Shown: positions 47,674-57,123, counted from the stretch's first letter. The stretch is 64,000 nt of DNA from Sporocytophaga myxococcoides DSM 11118 (GCF_000426725.1 NZ_KE384560.1:828960-892959), one strand, 5' to 3'. Notes: generated by a model from the sequence alone, not told the origin. Numbers and translations are program-made.

Positions 47674-48663
47674 TTATTTCAAAAACCTCTTTAGTTCTGC
47701 CGCAGCGTGTAATACAAGAGATTTTGTTTCAGGTATCTCTGCAAGACCGTTCAGCATACCAAAGTCATGTATGACGCCATTATAGCGTATAGTAGTAACT
47801 TTTACTCCGGCCTCATCAAGCTTACGGCCATAAGCTTCTCCTTCATCTCTGAGGATATCGTTTTCAGCAACCTGAATTAATGCAGGTGGTAGCCCTTTTA
47901 ATTGATCTTTAGTTGCCTGCAATGGAGAAGTATAAATCTCTTTACGTTGCTTAGGATCTTTGGTATAGAGATCATACATCCACATCATCAGCGACTTTGT
48001 GAGGAAGCGTTGTTCTCCAAATTGTTTATAAGAATCTGTTTCAAAATTTGAATCAACTATAGGCCACATAAGTACCTGTAGTTTTATATGCGGTCCTCCT
48101 TTTTCTTTAGCCATCAATGTTGTTACCGTACTCATATTACCACCGACACTATTGCCCACTATGGCCATATTGGTGCCATCAACATTGATCTCATCTCCAT
48201 GTTCGGCAACCCATTTAGTAGCAGCATATATTTCATTGATTGCCTGTGGATATTGAGCTTCGGGTGTACGTGTATAATTCACAAATACAGCCGCAAATCC
48301 TGATAGTACTACCAGATCTCTTACCAAACGCTTATGTGTAGGAAAATCTCCAAGAATCCAGCCACCGCCATGGATGAACATGAATACAGGCAGTTTTCCT
48401 TTAACACTTTCCGGACGCACTATATTCAAATCAATCGTGAAACCATCTGCTTTGATTGTTTTGTCTGTAACTTCGATACCTGAAAGATCTACTTTAACAG
48501 ATTTCTGAGCTTCTACCAAAACATTTTTTGCATCTTCATATGAAAGGCTTTCAACAGGAGGACCTCCTGAATTCAATGCCTTTAAGAAATTTTTTACCTC
48601 TTTTGTTAGACGCGGATCAACTGCATAATCCTCTTTCTCTTTTTCTAAAATTGTTGTACCCAT
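47674..48663 (-). CDS. Alpha/beta hydrolase, HSL-type esterase/lipase
   Basis: A 329-residue protein from the ATG at 48663; a GTG two codons upstream is also possible. It has the hormone-sensitive-lipase oxyanion motif H98-G-G-G and nucleophile elbow G-N-S172-V-G. A catalytic Asp and His are expected in A-E-N-D-I-L-R-D and V-I-H-D-F, both present. No signal peptide, so cytosolic; it would split short-chain esters. Stands alone and shares a divergent upstream region with the YdjM-like gene. Confidence 0.9.
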   Translation of the reverse strand: MGTTILEKEKEDYAVDPRLTKEVKNFLKALNSGGPPVESLSYEDAKNVLVEAQKSVKVDLSGIEVTDKTIKADGFTIDLNIVRPESVKGKLPVFMFIHGGGWILGDFPTHKRLVRDLVVLSGFAAVFVNYTRTPEAQYPQAINEIYAATKWVAEHGDEINVDGTNMAIVGNSVGGNMSTVTTLMAKEKGGPHIKLQVLMWPIVDSNFETDSYKQFGEQRFLTKSLMMWMYDLYTKDPKQRKEIYTSPLQATKDQLKGLPPALIQVAENDILRDEGEAYGRKLDEAGVKVTTIRYNGVIHDFGMLNGLAEIPETKSLVLHAAAELKRFLK

Positions 48664-48904
48664 TCCCACTTAATTAAAATTCAACTTCACCTCTATGCCT
48701 TACTTTACAGGTAAAGCATATTCATTATTTAAACCTTACCTTAATTTTAAATGTTCTGACTTGATTTTTCTACAACATAATGTTCGGAGCTTCATCTATT
48801 TACCTGAGCGATTATTTTTGGAAATCAAAATAGGACTTAATTATGTTTTCATTTTTCTTAAAGCAGTTTATTTCCTTTATTTTGCAAGAGATTATTGTGG
48901 AAAT

Positions 48905-49930
48905 ATGGATTCAATAACTCAGATAGTTTTAGGAGCAGCAGTAGGCGAAGCTGTTTGTGGAAAAAGAGCAGGAAACAAAGCGTTGTTATGGGGAGCAATA
49001 GCCGGTACGATTCCAGACCTAGATGTACTAGCAAGCCCTTTTCAGGATCTGGTAGAAGAATTGACTTTTCACAGAAGTATTACACATTCTATATTATTTG
49101 CAATTGTTGTACCTCCACTGCTAGCATATCTATTGAAGGCAATTTACAAAAGAGATGCTACAACTTTGATGGACTGGTTCTGGCTGTTCTTTCTTGGCTT
49201 TACAACGCATGCATTACTTGATTGCTTCACTACATGGGGGACTAAGATCTTTTATCCTTTTAGCGATTATGCCGTTTCCTTTCATAATATCTTTGTAATA
49301 GATCCTCTTTATACTTTTCCATTTATTTTATGTCTTATGCCAGTTTTCTTTTATAACAAAGAAGATAGAAGAAGGCGATTGTGGACCTATGCAGGTATAG
49401 GCATCAGCTCTGCATATATGATGATTACTTTGGTGGAAAAGTTTGCTGTCAACAAGGTCTTTGAAAAGAATTATAAAGATCAGCATATATCAGTTATAAG
49501 ATATTCGACAAAGCCGACACCATTTAATACCCTTCTTTGGAACGCAACAGCGGAAGTAGATTCCGGGTATTACATAGGATATTATTCTTTATTAGATACG
49601 AACACCATAGTAAAATTTAAATACTTTCATAAAGATCATCAATTGCTTCATAGCTATTTGCATGATGAAAAGCTGCAAACACTGATAGGAATTACCGAAG
49701 GATATTATACTGTTGAAAAACAGAATGGAAGTTATATCATTAATGATCTTCGTTTTGGGCAGTTGGACGGATGGGGAGAAGGAAAGGAGGCATTTACATT
49801 TGCTTATAAAATAACTCCTGACAATAATACTTTGAAGTTTTCTCAAGCACCCAATAACCTTAAAAAAGCAAAATCTTTGATGGGGAAATTATGGAAACGA
49901 ATTTGGGGAGAAAAATCTCAAGCAGGCTGA
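48905..49930 (+). CDS. YdjM/DUF457-type membrane-bound metal-dependent hydrolase
   Basis: A 341-residue membrane protein from the ATG at 48905, where the family's start M-D-S-I-T-Q-I-V-L-G-A-A-V-G-E falls; an upstream in-frame ATG at 48695 would add 70 residues unlike the family. It has H-R-S-I-T-H-S (metal ligands) and D-L-D, H-A-L-L-D-C-F-T-T-W-G-T, and about five membrane helices in the first ~190 residues. The C-terminal ~150 residues are soluble. Family function is poorly known; in E. coli ydjM is SOS-controlled. Confidence 0.88.
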   Translation: MDSITQIVLGAAVGEAVCGKRAGNKALLWGAIAGTIPDLDVLASPFQDLVEELTFHRSITHSILFAIVVPPLLAYLLKAIYKRDATTLMDWFWLFFLGFTTHALLDCFTTWGTKIFYPFSDYAVSFHNIFVIDPLYTFPFILCLMPVFFYNKEDRRRRLWTYAGIGISSAYMMITLVEKFAVNKVFEKNYKDQHISVIRYSTKPTPFNTLLWNATAEVDSGYYIGYYSLLDTNTIVKFKYFHKDHQLLHSYLHDEKLQTLIGITEGYYTVEKQNGSYIINDLRFGQLDGWGEGKEAFTFAYKITPDNNTLKFSQAPNNLKKAKSLMGKLWKRIWGEKSQAG

Positions 49931-50211
49931 GTATCCTATAGAATAGTTAGGGTAATAAATGAGGAGATTAATTTTGTATTGTTTTAATTTTTTGTTTGAT
50001 TATAAAAGGAGTATATGAGTTTTATGCTATTAAAAATTAGATAATAAGCTGAGTCTGAAATACATTTTTTAAATGGATATTTTTAAGAAAAATAAGCTCA
50101 AATCCTTTTCGTTTTCATAGTATCATTACCTACATTAGGTGCATAGATTGAAGCTTTGAAGAATGAGCTTTAACCAGTTTTTTTGTTTTTGGAATTTAAA
50201 GATGTACCACT

Positions 50212-51510
50212 ATGAATATACAAATTCCTGAAAGCAATCTTAAGAGAGTCGTGATTATCGGCGCCGGTTTCGGCGGGTTAGCCCTTGCACGCGAGCTTGC
50301 TTCCAAAAATTTCCAAATTGTCCTTATTGATAAAAATAACTACCACCAGTTCCAGCCTTTATTTTATCAGGTAGCCACTTCGGGATTGGAGCCTAGCGCT
50401 ATTTCATTTCCTTTGCGAAAGGCATTTCAGTCTTATTCGAATGTTCATATTCGTATTACTGAAGTAAAAGAGATATATGCTCAGAGCTCTGAAATAGTCA
50501 CATCTCTTGGGACTCTTAAATACGATTATCTTGTACTTGCTATGGGAGCAGATACAAATTACTATGGCAATAGATCAGTGATGCAAAAGGCAATGCCAAT
50601 GAAATCTGTTGGAGAAGCACTTGCCATACGTAATACTTTGTTGCAGAATCTCGAAGATGCCTTATCTGTTGAAGACCAAAAGGAAAGACAAAGACTGCTG
50701 AATATTGTCGTAGTAGGTGGTGGACCTACCGGCGTAGAGGTTTCAGGAACTCTGGCTGAAATGAAAAGGACAGTACTACCAAAGGATTTTCCTGATCTTG
50801 ATTTTTCAGGAATGAATATATTTCTGATAGAAGCAGGGAAGAAGGTCTTAGGTCCTATGTCTTCCATAGCATCAGAGAAGGCTACAGAATATTTAAAGAA
50901 ACTTGGTGTAATTGTTCATACAGGAATTGGAGTAAAAGACTTTGACGGGGAAACTATTTATCTGAGTGACGGTTCTACTATTGAAAGTAAGAATCTCATC
51001 TGGGCTGCAGGTGTCAGGGCCAATAGTATATTAGGTATTCCTGAAACATCTAAGCACAAAAACGGAAGGATTATCGTAGATAGGTATAACAGAGTGCAGA
51101 GCTTTGAGAACATCTTCGCCATAGGGGATCAGGCTTTTATGGAAGAGGAGAAGTTCCCAAATGGCCATCCTCAGGTGGTGCAACCAGCAGTTCAACAGGC
51201 AAAACTACTTGCCAAAAATCTGGTGAATGGTCAAAAAGGAAAAGCATGGAAACCATTCAGCTATAATGACCTTGGTTCCATGGCAACTGTGGGAAGAAAC
51301 CTTGCTGTGGTTGACTTGCCATATGTTAAATTCCAGGGCTTTCTTGCCTGGTTATTCTGGATGTTTGTCCACTTGATGTCTATCGTTGGAGTTAAGAACA
51401 GACTTTTGATTTTTATCAACTGGTTCTGGAATTACCTGACATATGATCAGTCGCTTCGATTGATTATGAAGCCTAAGGAGAAGGAAGTGGAGTTTAAAGC
51501 TGAAAGCTGA
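50212..51510 (+). CDS. ndh: Type II NADH dehydrogenase (NDH-2)
   Basis: A 432-residue FAD-linked oxidoreductase that passes electrons from NADH to quinone without proton pumping. N-terminal FAD-binding G-A-G-F-G-G (~16-21), second dinucleotide motif V-V-G-G-G-P-T-G-V-E (~165-174), FAD contact I-F-A-I-G-D (~301-306) and a hydrophobic, Trp-rich C-terminal region (~375-415) that anchors it to the membrane. Isolated gene; its last codons and stop lie inside a dispersed repeat. Confidence 0.92.
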   Translation: MNIQIPESNLKRVVIIGAGFGGLALARELASKNFQIVLIDKNNYHQFQPLFYQVATSGLEPSAISFPLRKAFQSYSNVHIRITEVKEIYAQSSEIVTSLGTLKYDYLVLAMGADTNYYGNRSVMQKAMPMKSVGEALAIRNTLLQNLEDALSVEDQKERQRLLNIVVVGGGPTGVEVSGTLAEMKRTVLPKDFPDLDFSGMNIFLIEAGKKVLGPMSSIASEKATEYLKKLGVIVHTGIGVKDFDGETIYLSDGSTIESKNLIWAAGVRANSILGIPETSKHKNGRIIVDRYNRVQSFENIFAIGDQAFMEEEKFPNGHPQVVQPAVQQAKLLAKNLVNGQKGKAWKPFSYNDLGSMATVGRNLAVVDLPYVKFQGFLAWLFWMFVHLMSIVGVKNRLLIFINWFWNYLTYDQSLRLIMKPKEKEVEFKAES

Positions 51511-51553
51511 AAGCTGAAAGCTAAAAACGGAAGGCCAAAAGCTTAAAGTCCTA
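51493..51553 (+). repeat. Dispersed GCTTAAAG-type repeat, copy 3 (overlaps ndh stop)
   Basis: GCTGAAAGCTGAAAGCTGAAAGC followed by AAAACGGAAGGCC and AAAAGCTTAAAG units. It covers the last codons and stop of the NDH-2 gene. An inverted relative is at 51744-51810. Confidence 0.72.
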
Positions 51554-51743
51554 AAAAAGGATTTGGGTATGAGGTTTATTAAGTTTAATATGTTAAGTTA
51601 TAAGTTTTAAAATATACAGAATAAAAATCTAGAAGCTTAAATCGGCTTTTAAAAATAACATAGGAGTGCTTTTAAGCTGTTTTAAAAGTTTCCTTAAATG
51701 GGAAGGATATCAATATCCTCAACGGAAGGCTTTGTAAATCAAT

Positions 51744-51810
51744 TTTTAGCTTTAAGCTTTTTGCCTTCTGCTTTAAGCTTAAAGCTTTTTTGCTCTTTCC
51801 GCTTTAAATC
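51744..51810 (-). repeat. Dispersed GCTTAAAG-type repeat, copy 4 (inverted)
   Basis: Read on the minus strand: TTTAAAGCGGAAAGAGC, AAGCTTTAAGCTTAAAGCAG, AAGGCAAAAAGCTTAAAGC. With copy 3 it forms an inverted pair around ~190 nt of gene-free DNA. Confidence 0.72.
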
Positions 51811-51844
51811 GTTAACTTGAACTGATTTAAATTGAGAAATTTTT

Positions 51845-53167
51845 ATGAGTGATGATATTATCGCTAGTTTGAGAGAAGCGTTAAATTTTTCTCCTGAAAA
51901 CCTGCCATTAAGAATATACCTCGCCGAGAGTTTGCTTAAACTGAACAATTTTGATGAAGCTGAGAAAGAGTTTAAGCTTGTTTTAAACAGAGCATCTGAC
52001 AATGCAAAAGCTAAAATAGGCCTGGCTAAAATCTACTTAAGTCAGGGCAATTTTTCAACAGGTATAGTAGTGCTGGAAGATCTGGTACATTCAGAAAATG
52101 CTGATTCTGAATCTTTACTTTTATTTGCCAAACTTCTTCTTAAAGAAAACTCAATAGAGGAAGCTATGAAATACTATAAGCGCGTGCTTGAAGTAAACCC
52201 AGCATTACTGGATGAGGAGCTTGATAGTCTTAGAAATCCGAATCACTATTTTGCATCTGAAGAAGATGATTTTGTGGCAGAAGTGGAGAGGAATTCAATG
52301 CCTGTTGAAAGACCAAAAATAACGTTCGAAGATGTAGGAGGGATGGACCATGTGAAGGAGGAAATCAAAATAAAAATCATCCATCCAATGCAACATCCTG
52401 AGCTTTATAAAGCTTACGGTAAAAAGATAGGTGGAGGGATATTGCTTTACGGTCCTCCTGGTTGTGGGAAAACACACCTTGCAAGGGCTACAGCTGGCCA
52501 GGTCGATGCAAAATTTATTTCCGTAGGAATAAACGATATATTGGACATGTGGATAGGAGGTAGCGAGAAAAATCTCCATCACCTGTTTGAAATGGCTAGG
52601 CAAAATGTACCATGCGTATTGTTTTTCGATGAGGTTGACGCATTGGGTGCCAGTCGATCAGATATGAAGCAATCTTCAGGGAGACATCTGATCAATCAGT
52701 TTCTTTCAGAACTGGATGGAATAGAAAGTTCGAATGAAGGGCTCTTAGTATTAGCAGCAACAAATGCTCCATGGCACCTTGATTCTGCCTTCAGAAGACC
52801 CGGAAGATTCGATAGAATAATTTTCGTACAACCTCCTGATGAAGAAGGCAGAAACGGCATCTTAAAAGTTTTGCTGAAGGATAAGCCGCTTAAAGACATA
52901 GATTATAATAAGATTGCAAAAGAAACCAAAGACTTTTCAGGTGCAGATCTGCAAGCGCTGGTGGACTTTACAATCGAAGAGAAACTGCGTGAATCCTTTA
53001 AGACTGGAATTCCCGAACCAATAGAAACAAAAGATTTACTCAAAGCTTTAAAGAAAGTAATACCTTCTACTAAAGAATGGTTTACAACAGCAAGAAATTA
53101 CGCTTTGTATTCTAATGAATCCGGTTTATACGATGATATTTTAAAGTATTTAAATATTAAGAAATGA
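51845..53167 (+). CDS. TPR-AAA+ ATPase (CDC48-like single AAA domain)
   Basis: A 440-residue protein. Residues ~1-125 hold three TPR-like repeats; ~155-420 are a classic AAA domain: F-E-D-V-G-G-M, Walker A G203-P-P-G-C-G-K-T, Walker B L-F-F-D262-E263-V-D, sensor A-A-T-N, and the arginine-finger stretch F-R-R-P-G-R-F-D-R. It is a protein remodeller or unfoldase; the TPRs would bind clients. It overlaps by 4 nt a TPR membrane protein that is probably its partner. Confidence 0.88.
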   Translation: MSDDIIASLREALNFSPENLPLRIYLAESLLKLNNFDEAEKEFKLVLNRASDNAKAKIGLAKIYLSQGNFSTGIVVLEDLVHSENADSESLLLFAKLLLKENSIEEAMKYYKRVLEVNPALLDEELDSLRNPNHYFASEEDDFVAEVERNSMPVERPKITFEDVGGMDHVKEEIKIKIIHPMQHPELYKAYGKKIGGGILLYGPPGCGKTHLARATAGQVDAKFISVGINDILDMWIGGSEKNLHHLFEMARQNVPCVLFFDEVDALGASRSDMKQSSGRHLINQFLSELDGIESSNEGLLVLAATNAPWHLDSAFRRPGRFDRIIFVQPPDEEGRNGILKVLLKDKPLKDIDYNKIAKETKDFSGADLQALVDFTIEEKLRESFKTGIPEPIETKDLLKALKKVIPSTKEWFTTARNYALYSNESGLYDDILKYLNIKK

Positions 53168-54414
53168 TCTTTAATTCCAGCGAGAGAGCAAGGTTACTGA
53201 TAGATCAGAGGCGGTTTAAAGAGGCGGAAGATGAACTTAAAAAATGTCTGTCTTCTGACCCCAATAATCCTGAAGTTTTTTCCTTACTTTGCATCTGCAA
53301 GTGGCACGAAGGTAAGTATGATGAAGCTGAAGATTTTATAAAAAGTGCTATAAGTCTTGCTCCTGCAAATCCTTATCTTCTATATATTTATTCTAAAGTC
53401 CTGCTTGATCAGGATAAGCTTGATCAGGCTGAAAAATATATTATAGAGGCTATCTCCATAGATCCTCTGGTGGCTGACTTTTTTGGATTAAGGTCCTCTG
53501 TTTTTCTGCAAAGAAAAAATTGGGAGCTGGCGTTGCACTATGCAAACAAAGGACTTGCCCTGGAACCTGATAATCTCACTTGTCTTAATATCCGTTCTAC
53601 TGCGCTCTTGAAACTTGACAGAAAGCAAGAGTCTTATGATACCATTCATGAAGCGCTCCATTATGATCCTGAAAATCCGATCACTCACTCCAACCTTGGT
53701 TGGGGATTACTGGAGAAGGGAGATCATAAAAAGGCTTTGGTTCATTTTGGCAAAGCACTTCAAATAGATCCTGAACTAGAGTATGCCAAGCATGGTCTCG
53801 TAGAAAGTCTGAAAGCAAGATATTGGATATACAGAATATTTTTGAAATATGCTTTCTGGATTGGAAATATGAAAAGTGGTGCTCAGTGGGGCATTCTCAT
53901 TGGATTTTTCTTCGGATCCAAGGTATTAGGTTTTCTTGCAGACAGGTTTCCTGCTTTAAATCCATTCATACTTCCTTTTATTACGCTGTATATCCTATTT
54001 GCAATATCTACTTGGATCATCCGTCCAATTACTAATCTCTTTCTGCGTCTCAATGTATATGGGAGGTATGCTCTTACGCAAACAGAAATCCAAACATCAA
54101 ACTTTGTCGGTATATCACTATGTATAGGTTTAGCTTCTTTACTGATATATCCTTTTTTTCTGAATGATCTGTTGCTGTTTACAGGAATCTTTGGTTTGTC
54201 TATGATGATTCCATTGTCTAGTATGCTAACCCCTCCTAAAAAGAATAATAAGAGAGTTCTTGTCATTTATACTTCAATACTTGCTCTGATTGGAATTACA
54301 GGTTTATTCTGTTTCGCATCAGGACTGGAAATAGCGCAAACTATGGGGTATATATACCTGATAGGTATTATGGTATTTCAATGGGTCGGTAATGCAATGA
54401 TAATAGGACGATAA
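53164..54414 (+). CDS. TPR-repeat membrane protein
   Basis: A 416-residue protein: residues ~1-225 are about six TPR repeats (e.g. E-A-E-D-E-L-K-K-C-L and A-L-V-H-F-G-K-A-L-Q-I-D-P-E-L), and ~235-416 contain roughly five or six membrane helices. It overlaps the TPR-AAA+ gene by 4 nt and is probably its membrane anchor or adaptor. Unknown role. Confidence 0.75.
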   Translation: MIFNSSERARLLIDQRRFKEAEDELKKCLSSDPNNPEVFSLLCICKWHEGKYDEAEDFIKSAISLAPANPYLLYIYSKVLLDQDKLDQAEKYIIEAISIDPLVADFFGLRSSVFLQRKNWELALHYANKGLALEPDNLTCLNIRSTALLKLDRKQESYDTIHEALHYDPENPITHSNLGWGLLEKGDHKKALVHFGKALQIDPELEYAKHGLVESLKARYWIYRIFLKYAFWIGNMKSGAQWGILIGFFFGSKVLGFLADRFPALNPFILPFITLYILFAISTWIIRPITNLFLRLNVYGRYALTQTEIQTSNFVGISLCIGLASLLIYPFFLNDLLLFTGIFGLSMMIPLSSMLTPPKKNNKRVLVIYTSILALIGITGLFCFASGLEIAQTMGYIYLIGIMVFQWVGNAMIIGR

Positions 54415-54420
54415 AAAAAC

Positions 54421-54455
54421 ACAATCCGGCCAGAATAAGCTCTGAACCGGATTGT
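54421..54455. terminator. Terminator between convergent TPR-membrane and modA genes
   Basis: 9-bp stem ACAATCCGG (54421-54429) with CCGGATTGT (54447-54455); T-run on the minus strand side (A run at 54413-54419), so strongest for modA. Confidence 0.8.
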
Positions 54456-54483
54456 TTCCATCCCTGAAATAAAATCTTATATA

Positions 54484-55248
54484 TTAGCTTACGCTGTAGC
54501 CATATTTTTTAAAAACACTTTTTGCCTTTTCTGAAAAGAGGTATTTATAAAATAACTCTGCTTCTTTAAAGTTTTGTTCTTTACTCTTCTTTAAAAGAAC
54601 TATTCCCTGTGCAATAGGACTATAGGATTTTGCATCAAGTTCAATCCATGTACCCTTGTTTGTCATCTCAGGACTTAATACTACTGATTTGGCAGTAAAG
54701 CCAAGGTCTGCAGCCCGGGATATCACATATTGATTTACCTGGGAAATGCTTTCTCCATTCACAATCCTGGGTTCAATGGTTTTAAATATCTTATAATAGT
54801 TCAGCACTTCAACAGCTGCCTCCCCATATGGAGCTAACTTTGGATTGGCAATAGCCACTTTATCAAATTTGTCTGATATAAGTATGGCCTTTATATTGCT
54901 CTTTTCTAGCTTACTCATTGACCATAATACCAGGCTTCCATAAGCATATACTTCCGGTTTCGTTACAGTAAAGCCTTCTTTATATAATGCCTCCGGAAAT
55001 TGCATATCAGCAGAAAGAAAGATGTCAAATGGAGCACCTTCTTTTACCTGCGCTGTTATCTTCCCAGACGAGTTTATAATCAACTCCAGATTAATGCCTG
55101 TTTCCTTTTCGAAATTTTTTTCAATTTCTTTCATTGCAAACTGGGCATTGGCAGCAACAGCCACAGTTACTGTCTTCTGCGCAAAGCTATTGCAGGTCAA
55201 TATTAATAGAAATAGTATATGAATATTTTTTTTAAATATCATTTTCAT
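54484..55248 (-). CDS. modA: Molybdate ABC transporter substrate-binding protein
   Basis: A 254-residue periplasmic protein with signal peptide (~1-23) and the ModA pattern: S-S-G-K-I-T, G-A-P-F-D-I-F-L-S-A-D, and a late G-F-T-A-K-S. It binds molybdate or tungstate for import. The gene is 40 nt after the ModE-like regulator on the same strand. No ModB permease or ModC ATPase follows; they must lie elsewhere or be replaced. Confidence 0.9.
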   Translation of the reverse strand: MKMIFKKNIHILFLLILTCNSFAQKTVTVAVAANAQFAMKEIEKNFEKETGINLELIINSSGKITAQVKEGAPFDIFLSADMQFPEALYKEGFTVTKPEVYAYGSLVLWSMSKLEKSNIKAILISDKFDKVAIANPKLAPYGEAAVEVLNYYKIFKTIEPRIVNGESISQVNQYVISRAADLGFTAKSVVLSPEMTNKGTWIELDAKSYSPIAQGIVLLKKSKEQNFKEAELFYKYLFSEKAKSVFKKYGYSVS

Positions 55249-55288
55249 AGAGCTATTCCTTTTTGGGAATAATGATAATTAAAAAAAA

Positions 55289-55639
55289 TCAAAATACTAT
55301 TTTCGAAGATTGTTCCTGAAGAAATTCATTAAATGCTCTTTCCAGATTGTCGAACTCGTGAATAGCCTTTTCTCCTTCTTCTGTAAGAAATGCTCCTCCA
55401 CCTTTTTTACCCCCGGTTTTGGTAGAAACCAGTTTAATAGCCGACATTGTATTCATAGAGTCAATAAGTCTCCACGCGTGTCTATAAGCCATATTCATTG
55501 ATTTGGCAGCTTGGGTAATTGATCCGTACTCTTTAATTTTTTTCAAAAGTTCTACTCTTCCGGAACCTAAAAAGGCTCCATCTCCGCTTTGAACCCATAT
55601 ACGGCCACTCACCAGATAGTCTTTTTTCTCCATCGTCAT
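55289..55639 (-). CDS. ModE-like short LysR-type winged-helix regulator
   Basis: A 116-residue protein consisting of the ModE N-terminal winged helix (~15-100; G-S-G-R-V-E-L-L-K-K-I, S-I-T-Q-A-A-K-S-M-N-M-A-Y-R-H-A-W). The C-terminal molybdate-binding (TOBE/MOP) domains of E. coli ModE are absent. It likely regulates the modA gene 40 nt downstream, but by a mechanism not needing its own molybdate site. Palindromes 32-80 nt upstream of its start look like an autoregulatory operator. Confidence 0.88.
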   Translation of the reverse strand: MTMEKKDYLVSGRIWVQSGDGAFLGSGRVELLKKIKEYGSITQAAKSMNMAYRHAWRLIDSMNTMSAIKLVSTKTGGKKGGGAFLTEEGEKAIHEFDNLERAFNEFLQEQSSKIVF

Positions 55640-56019
55640 AGTTCTGTAAACATAATGAATAAAAATAATAAGTAAAAATACTTAATTTAAAATTAAGTAA
55701 ATAATAAGTATAAATACTCAATTTTTGATTTGAAGGTTAAAGAACTCCAGGGAATGCTCTTGTTTGTAGTTTGTTATGGGATTGTTTTTTGTATTAAAAA
55801 TCTGAATCATCTACTACGGATGAAGATTCTTCCGAAATTTGCTGACTGATGATCATTTTGATTTTTTTAAAGATGAGGAGATTAACTAAGAGGTTGAATA
55901 TCTAAAAATAGCATTCCAATAAAAGTTCCCGTCCTCCGTCCCTTGAGGGATTCATAATGGTTTATCACAACAATTTTTAATCCTTGAGACTTAATTAATT
56001 AGGAACAAATTAATTGGCT
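55640..56019. other. Gene-free divergent region upstream of modE-like and M4 genes
   Basis: About 380 nt with no ORF of note. It holds the palindrome cluster at 55671-55718 on the ModE side. The rest is A+T-rich; I see no further element. Confidence 0.6.
55671..55718 (-). promoter_or_regulatory. Palindrome cluster upstream of modE-like gene
   Basis: Three overlapping or adjoining inverted repeats: AGTA-AAAA-TACT (55671-55682), CTTAATTT-A-AAATTAAG (55681-55697) and AGTAT-AA-ATACT (55707-55718), 32-80 nt before the start codon. Likely the operator and promoter of the modE-modA operon. Different from the E. coli ModE site. Confidence 0.45.
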
Positions 56020-57123
56020 ATGTGTAATAATCATGATCCTAATCACAGACATTCAATTCACTGTATTCTTGCTCCGCATATTCTCAGGGCCATCGTAAAA
56101 AATGGCACTTCGGAACAAAGGCAGAAAGCGATCACTACTCTTGCTAATGACAGTACTTTCAGGGCATTGAGAAATTATACCAATGCTACTTTAGCAGGAA
56201 CTGGTCCAGTAACTATGATTAGTCCGGGTAATAAACAGAGAACTATAATAGATGCTAAGAACTTGCAGAGCACAGAAGGAAAAATAGTGAGGTTTGAAGG
56301 TGATCCTGCTACCAATGATCCGGCTGTTGATGAAGCATATGATGGACTTGGCGTTACGTATGATTTCTTCTGGAATATATTCGAAAGACATTCTATAGAT
56401 GATGAAGGTATGCCATTGCAAGGTATTGTACACTTTGGGAAAGAATACAACAATGCTTTCTGGGATGGTCAGAAGATGACATTCGGAGATGGTGATGATG
56501 ACCTCTTTAAGCGATTTACAATATCTCTCGATGTAATCGGACACGAACTTGCTCATGGCGTCACGGAAGATGAGGCTGGGCTTGTATACTTTAACCAGGC
56601 CGGAGCTTTGAATGAATCTATGTCAGATGTTTTCGGTTCGATGGTGAAGCAATATAAACTTAACCAATCATCAGATAAAGCGGACTGGCTCATAGGAGCG
56701 GAACTCCTTTCAGACAAAATAAACGGGAAGGCATTAAGATCTATGAGTGATCCTGGCTCTGCCTATGATGATCCTGTTTTGGGAAAAGATCCTCAGCCAA
56801 AGCATATGAATGATTTTGTGAATACATTCGAAGACAATGGTGGAGTTCATATCAATTCCGGCATTCCAAATCGTGCATTTTATCTGGCTGCAACCAGCAT
56901 AGGAGGCTTTGCATGGGAAAGAGCAGGTAAAATCTGGTATGAAACACTTAAAGATGCGAGATTAAGAGCAAACACAGGATTTAAACGTTTTGCAAATCTT
57001 ACAGTGTACAATGCAGTAAGGCTATTCGGACAAGGAAGTCAGGAAGAACAAGCTGTACTAAACGCCTGGAATGAGGTTGGTATTAAAACATCAGTTAAAG
57101 AACCATTGCAATATGCTCATTGA
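56020..57123 (+). CDS. Protealysin-like M4 metallopeptidase
   Basis: A 367-residue thermolysin-family protease from the ATG at 56020 (a TTG lies two codons upstream). Zinc motif H175-E-L-A-H179 and the distal ligand E199 in A-L-N-E-S-M-S-D, plus H-I-N-S-G-I-P-N-R-A-F. A short N-terminal propeptide with C-I-L-A-P-H-I-L matches protealysin-type M4 proteins, which have no classical signal peptide and may act inside or outside the cell. It overlaps by 11 nt the gene of an emfourin-like inhibitor. Confidence 0.93.
   Translation: MCNNHDPNHRHSIHCILAPHILRAIVKNGTSEQRQKAITTLANDSTFRALRNYTNATLAGTGPVTMISPGNKQRTIIDAKNLQSTEGKIVRFEGDPATNDPAVDEAYDGLGVTYDFFWNIFERHSIDDEGMPLQGIVHFGKEYNNAFWDGQKMTFGDGDDDLFKRFTISLDVIGHELAHGVTEDEAGLVYFNQAGALNESMSDVFGSMVKQYKLNQSSDKADWLIGAELLSDKINGKALRSMSDPGSAYDDPVLGKDPQPKHMNDFVNTFEDNGGVHINSGIPNRAFYLAATSIGGFAWERAGKIWYETLKDARLRANTGFKRFANLTVYNAVRLFGQGSQEEQAVLNAWNEVGIKTSVKEPLQYAH

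Noticed and set aside
48695-48904. N-terminal extension of the YdjM-like protein
   Set aside because: The family's conserved start matches the ATG at 48905; the upstream 70 codons look like intergenic DNA.
53883-54266. Minus-strand ORF of 127 codons
   Set aside because: Antisense to the membrane half of the TPR protein; no start context or recognisable product.
56175-56556. Minus-strand ORFs of 92 and 121 codons
   Set aside because: Antisense shadows within the M4 peptidase gene, whose frame is supported by catalytic motifs.
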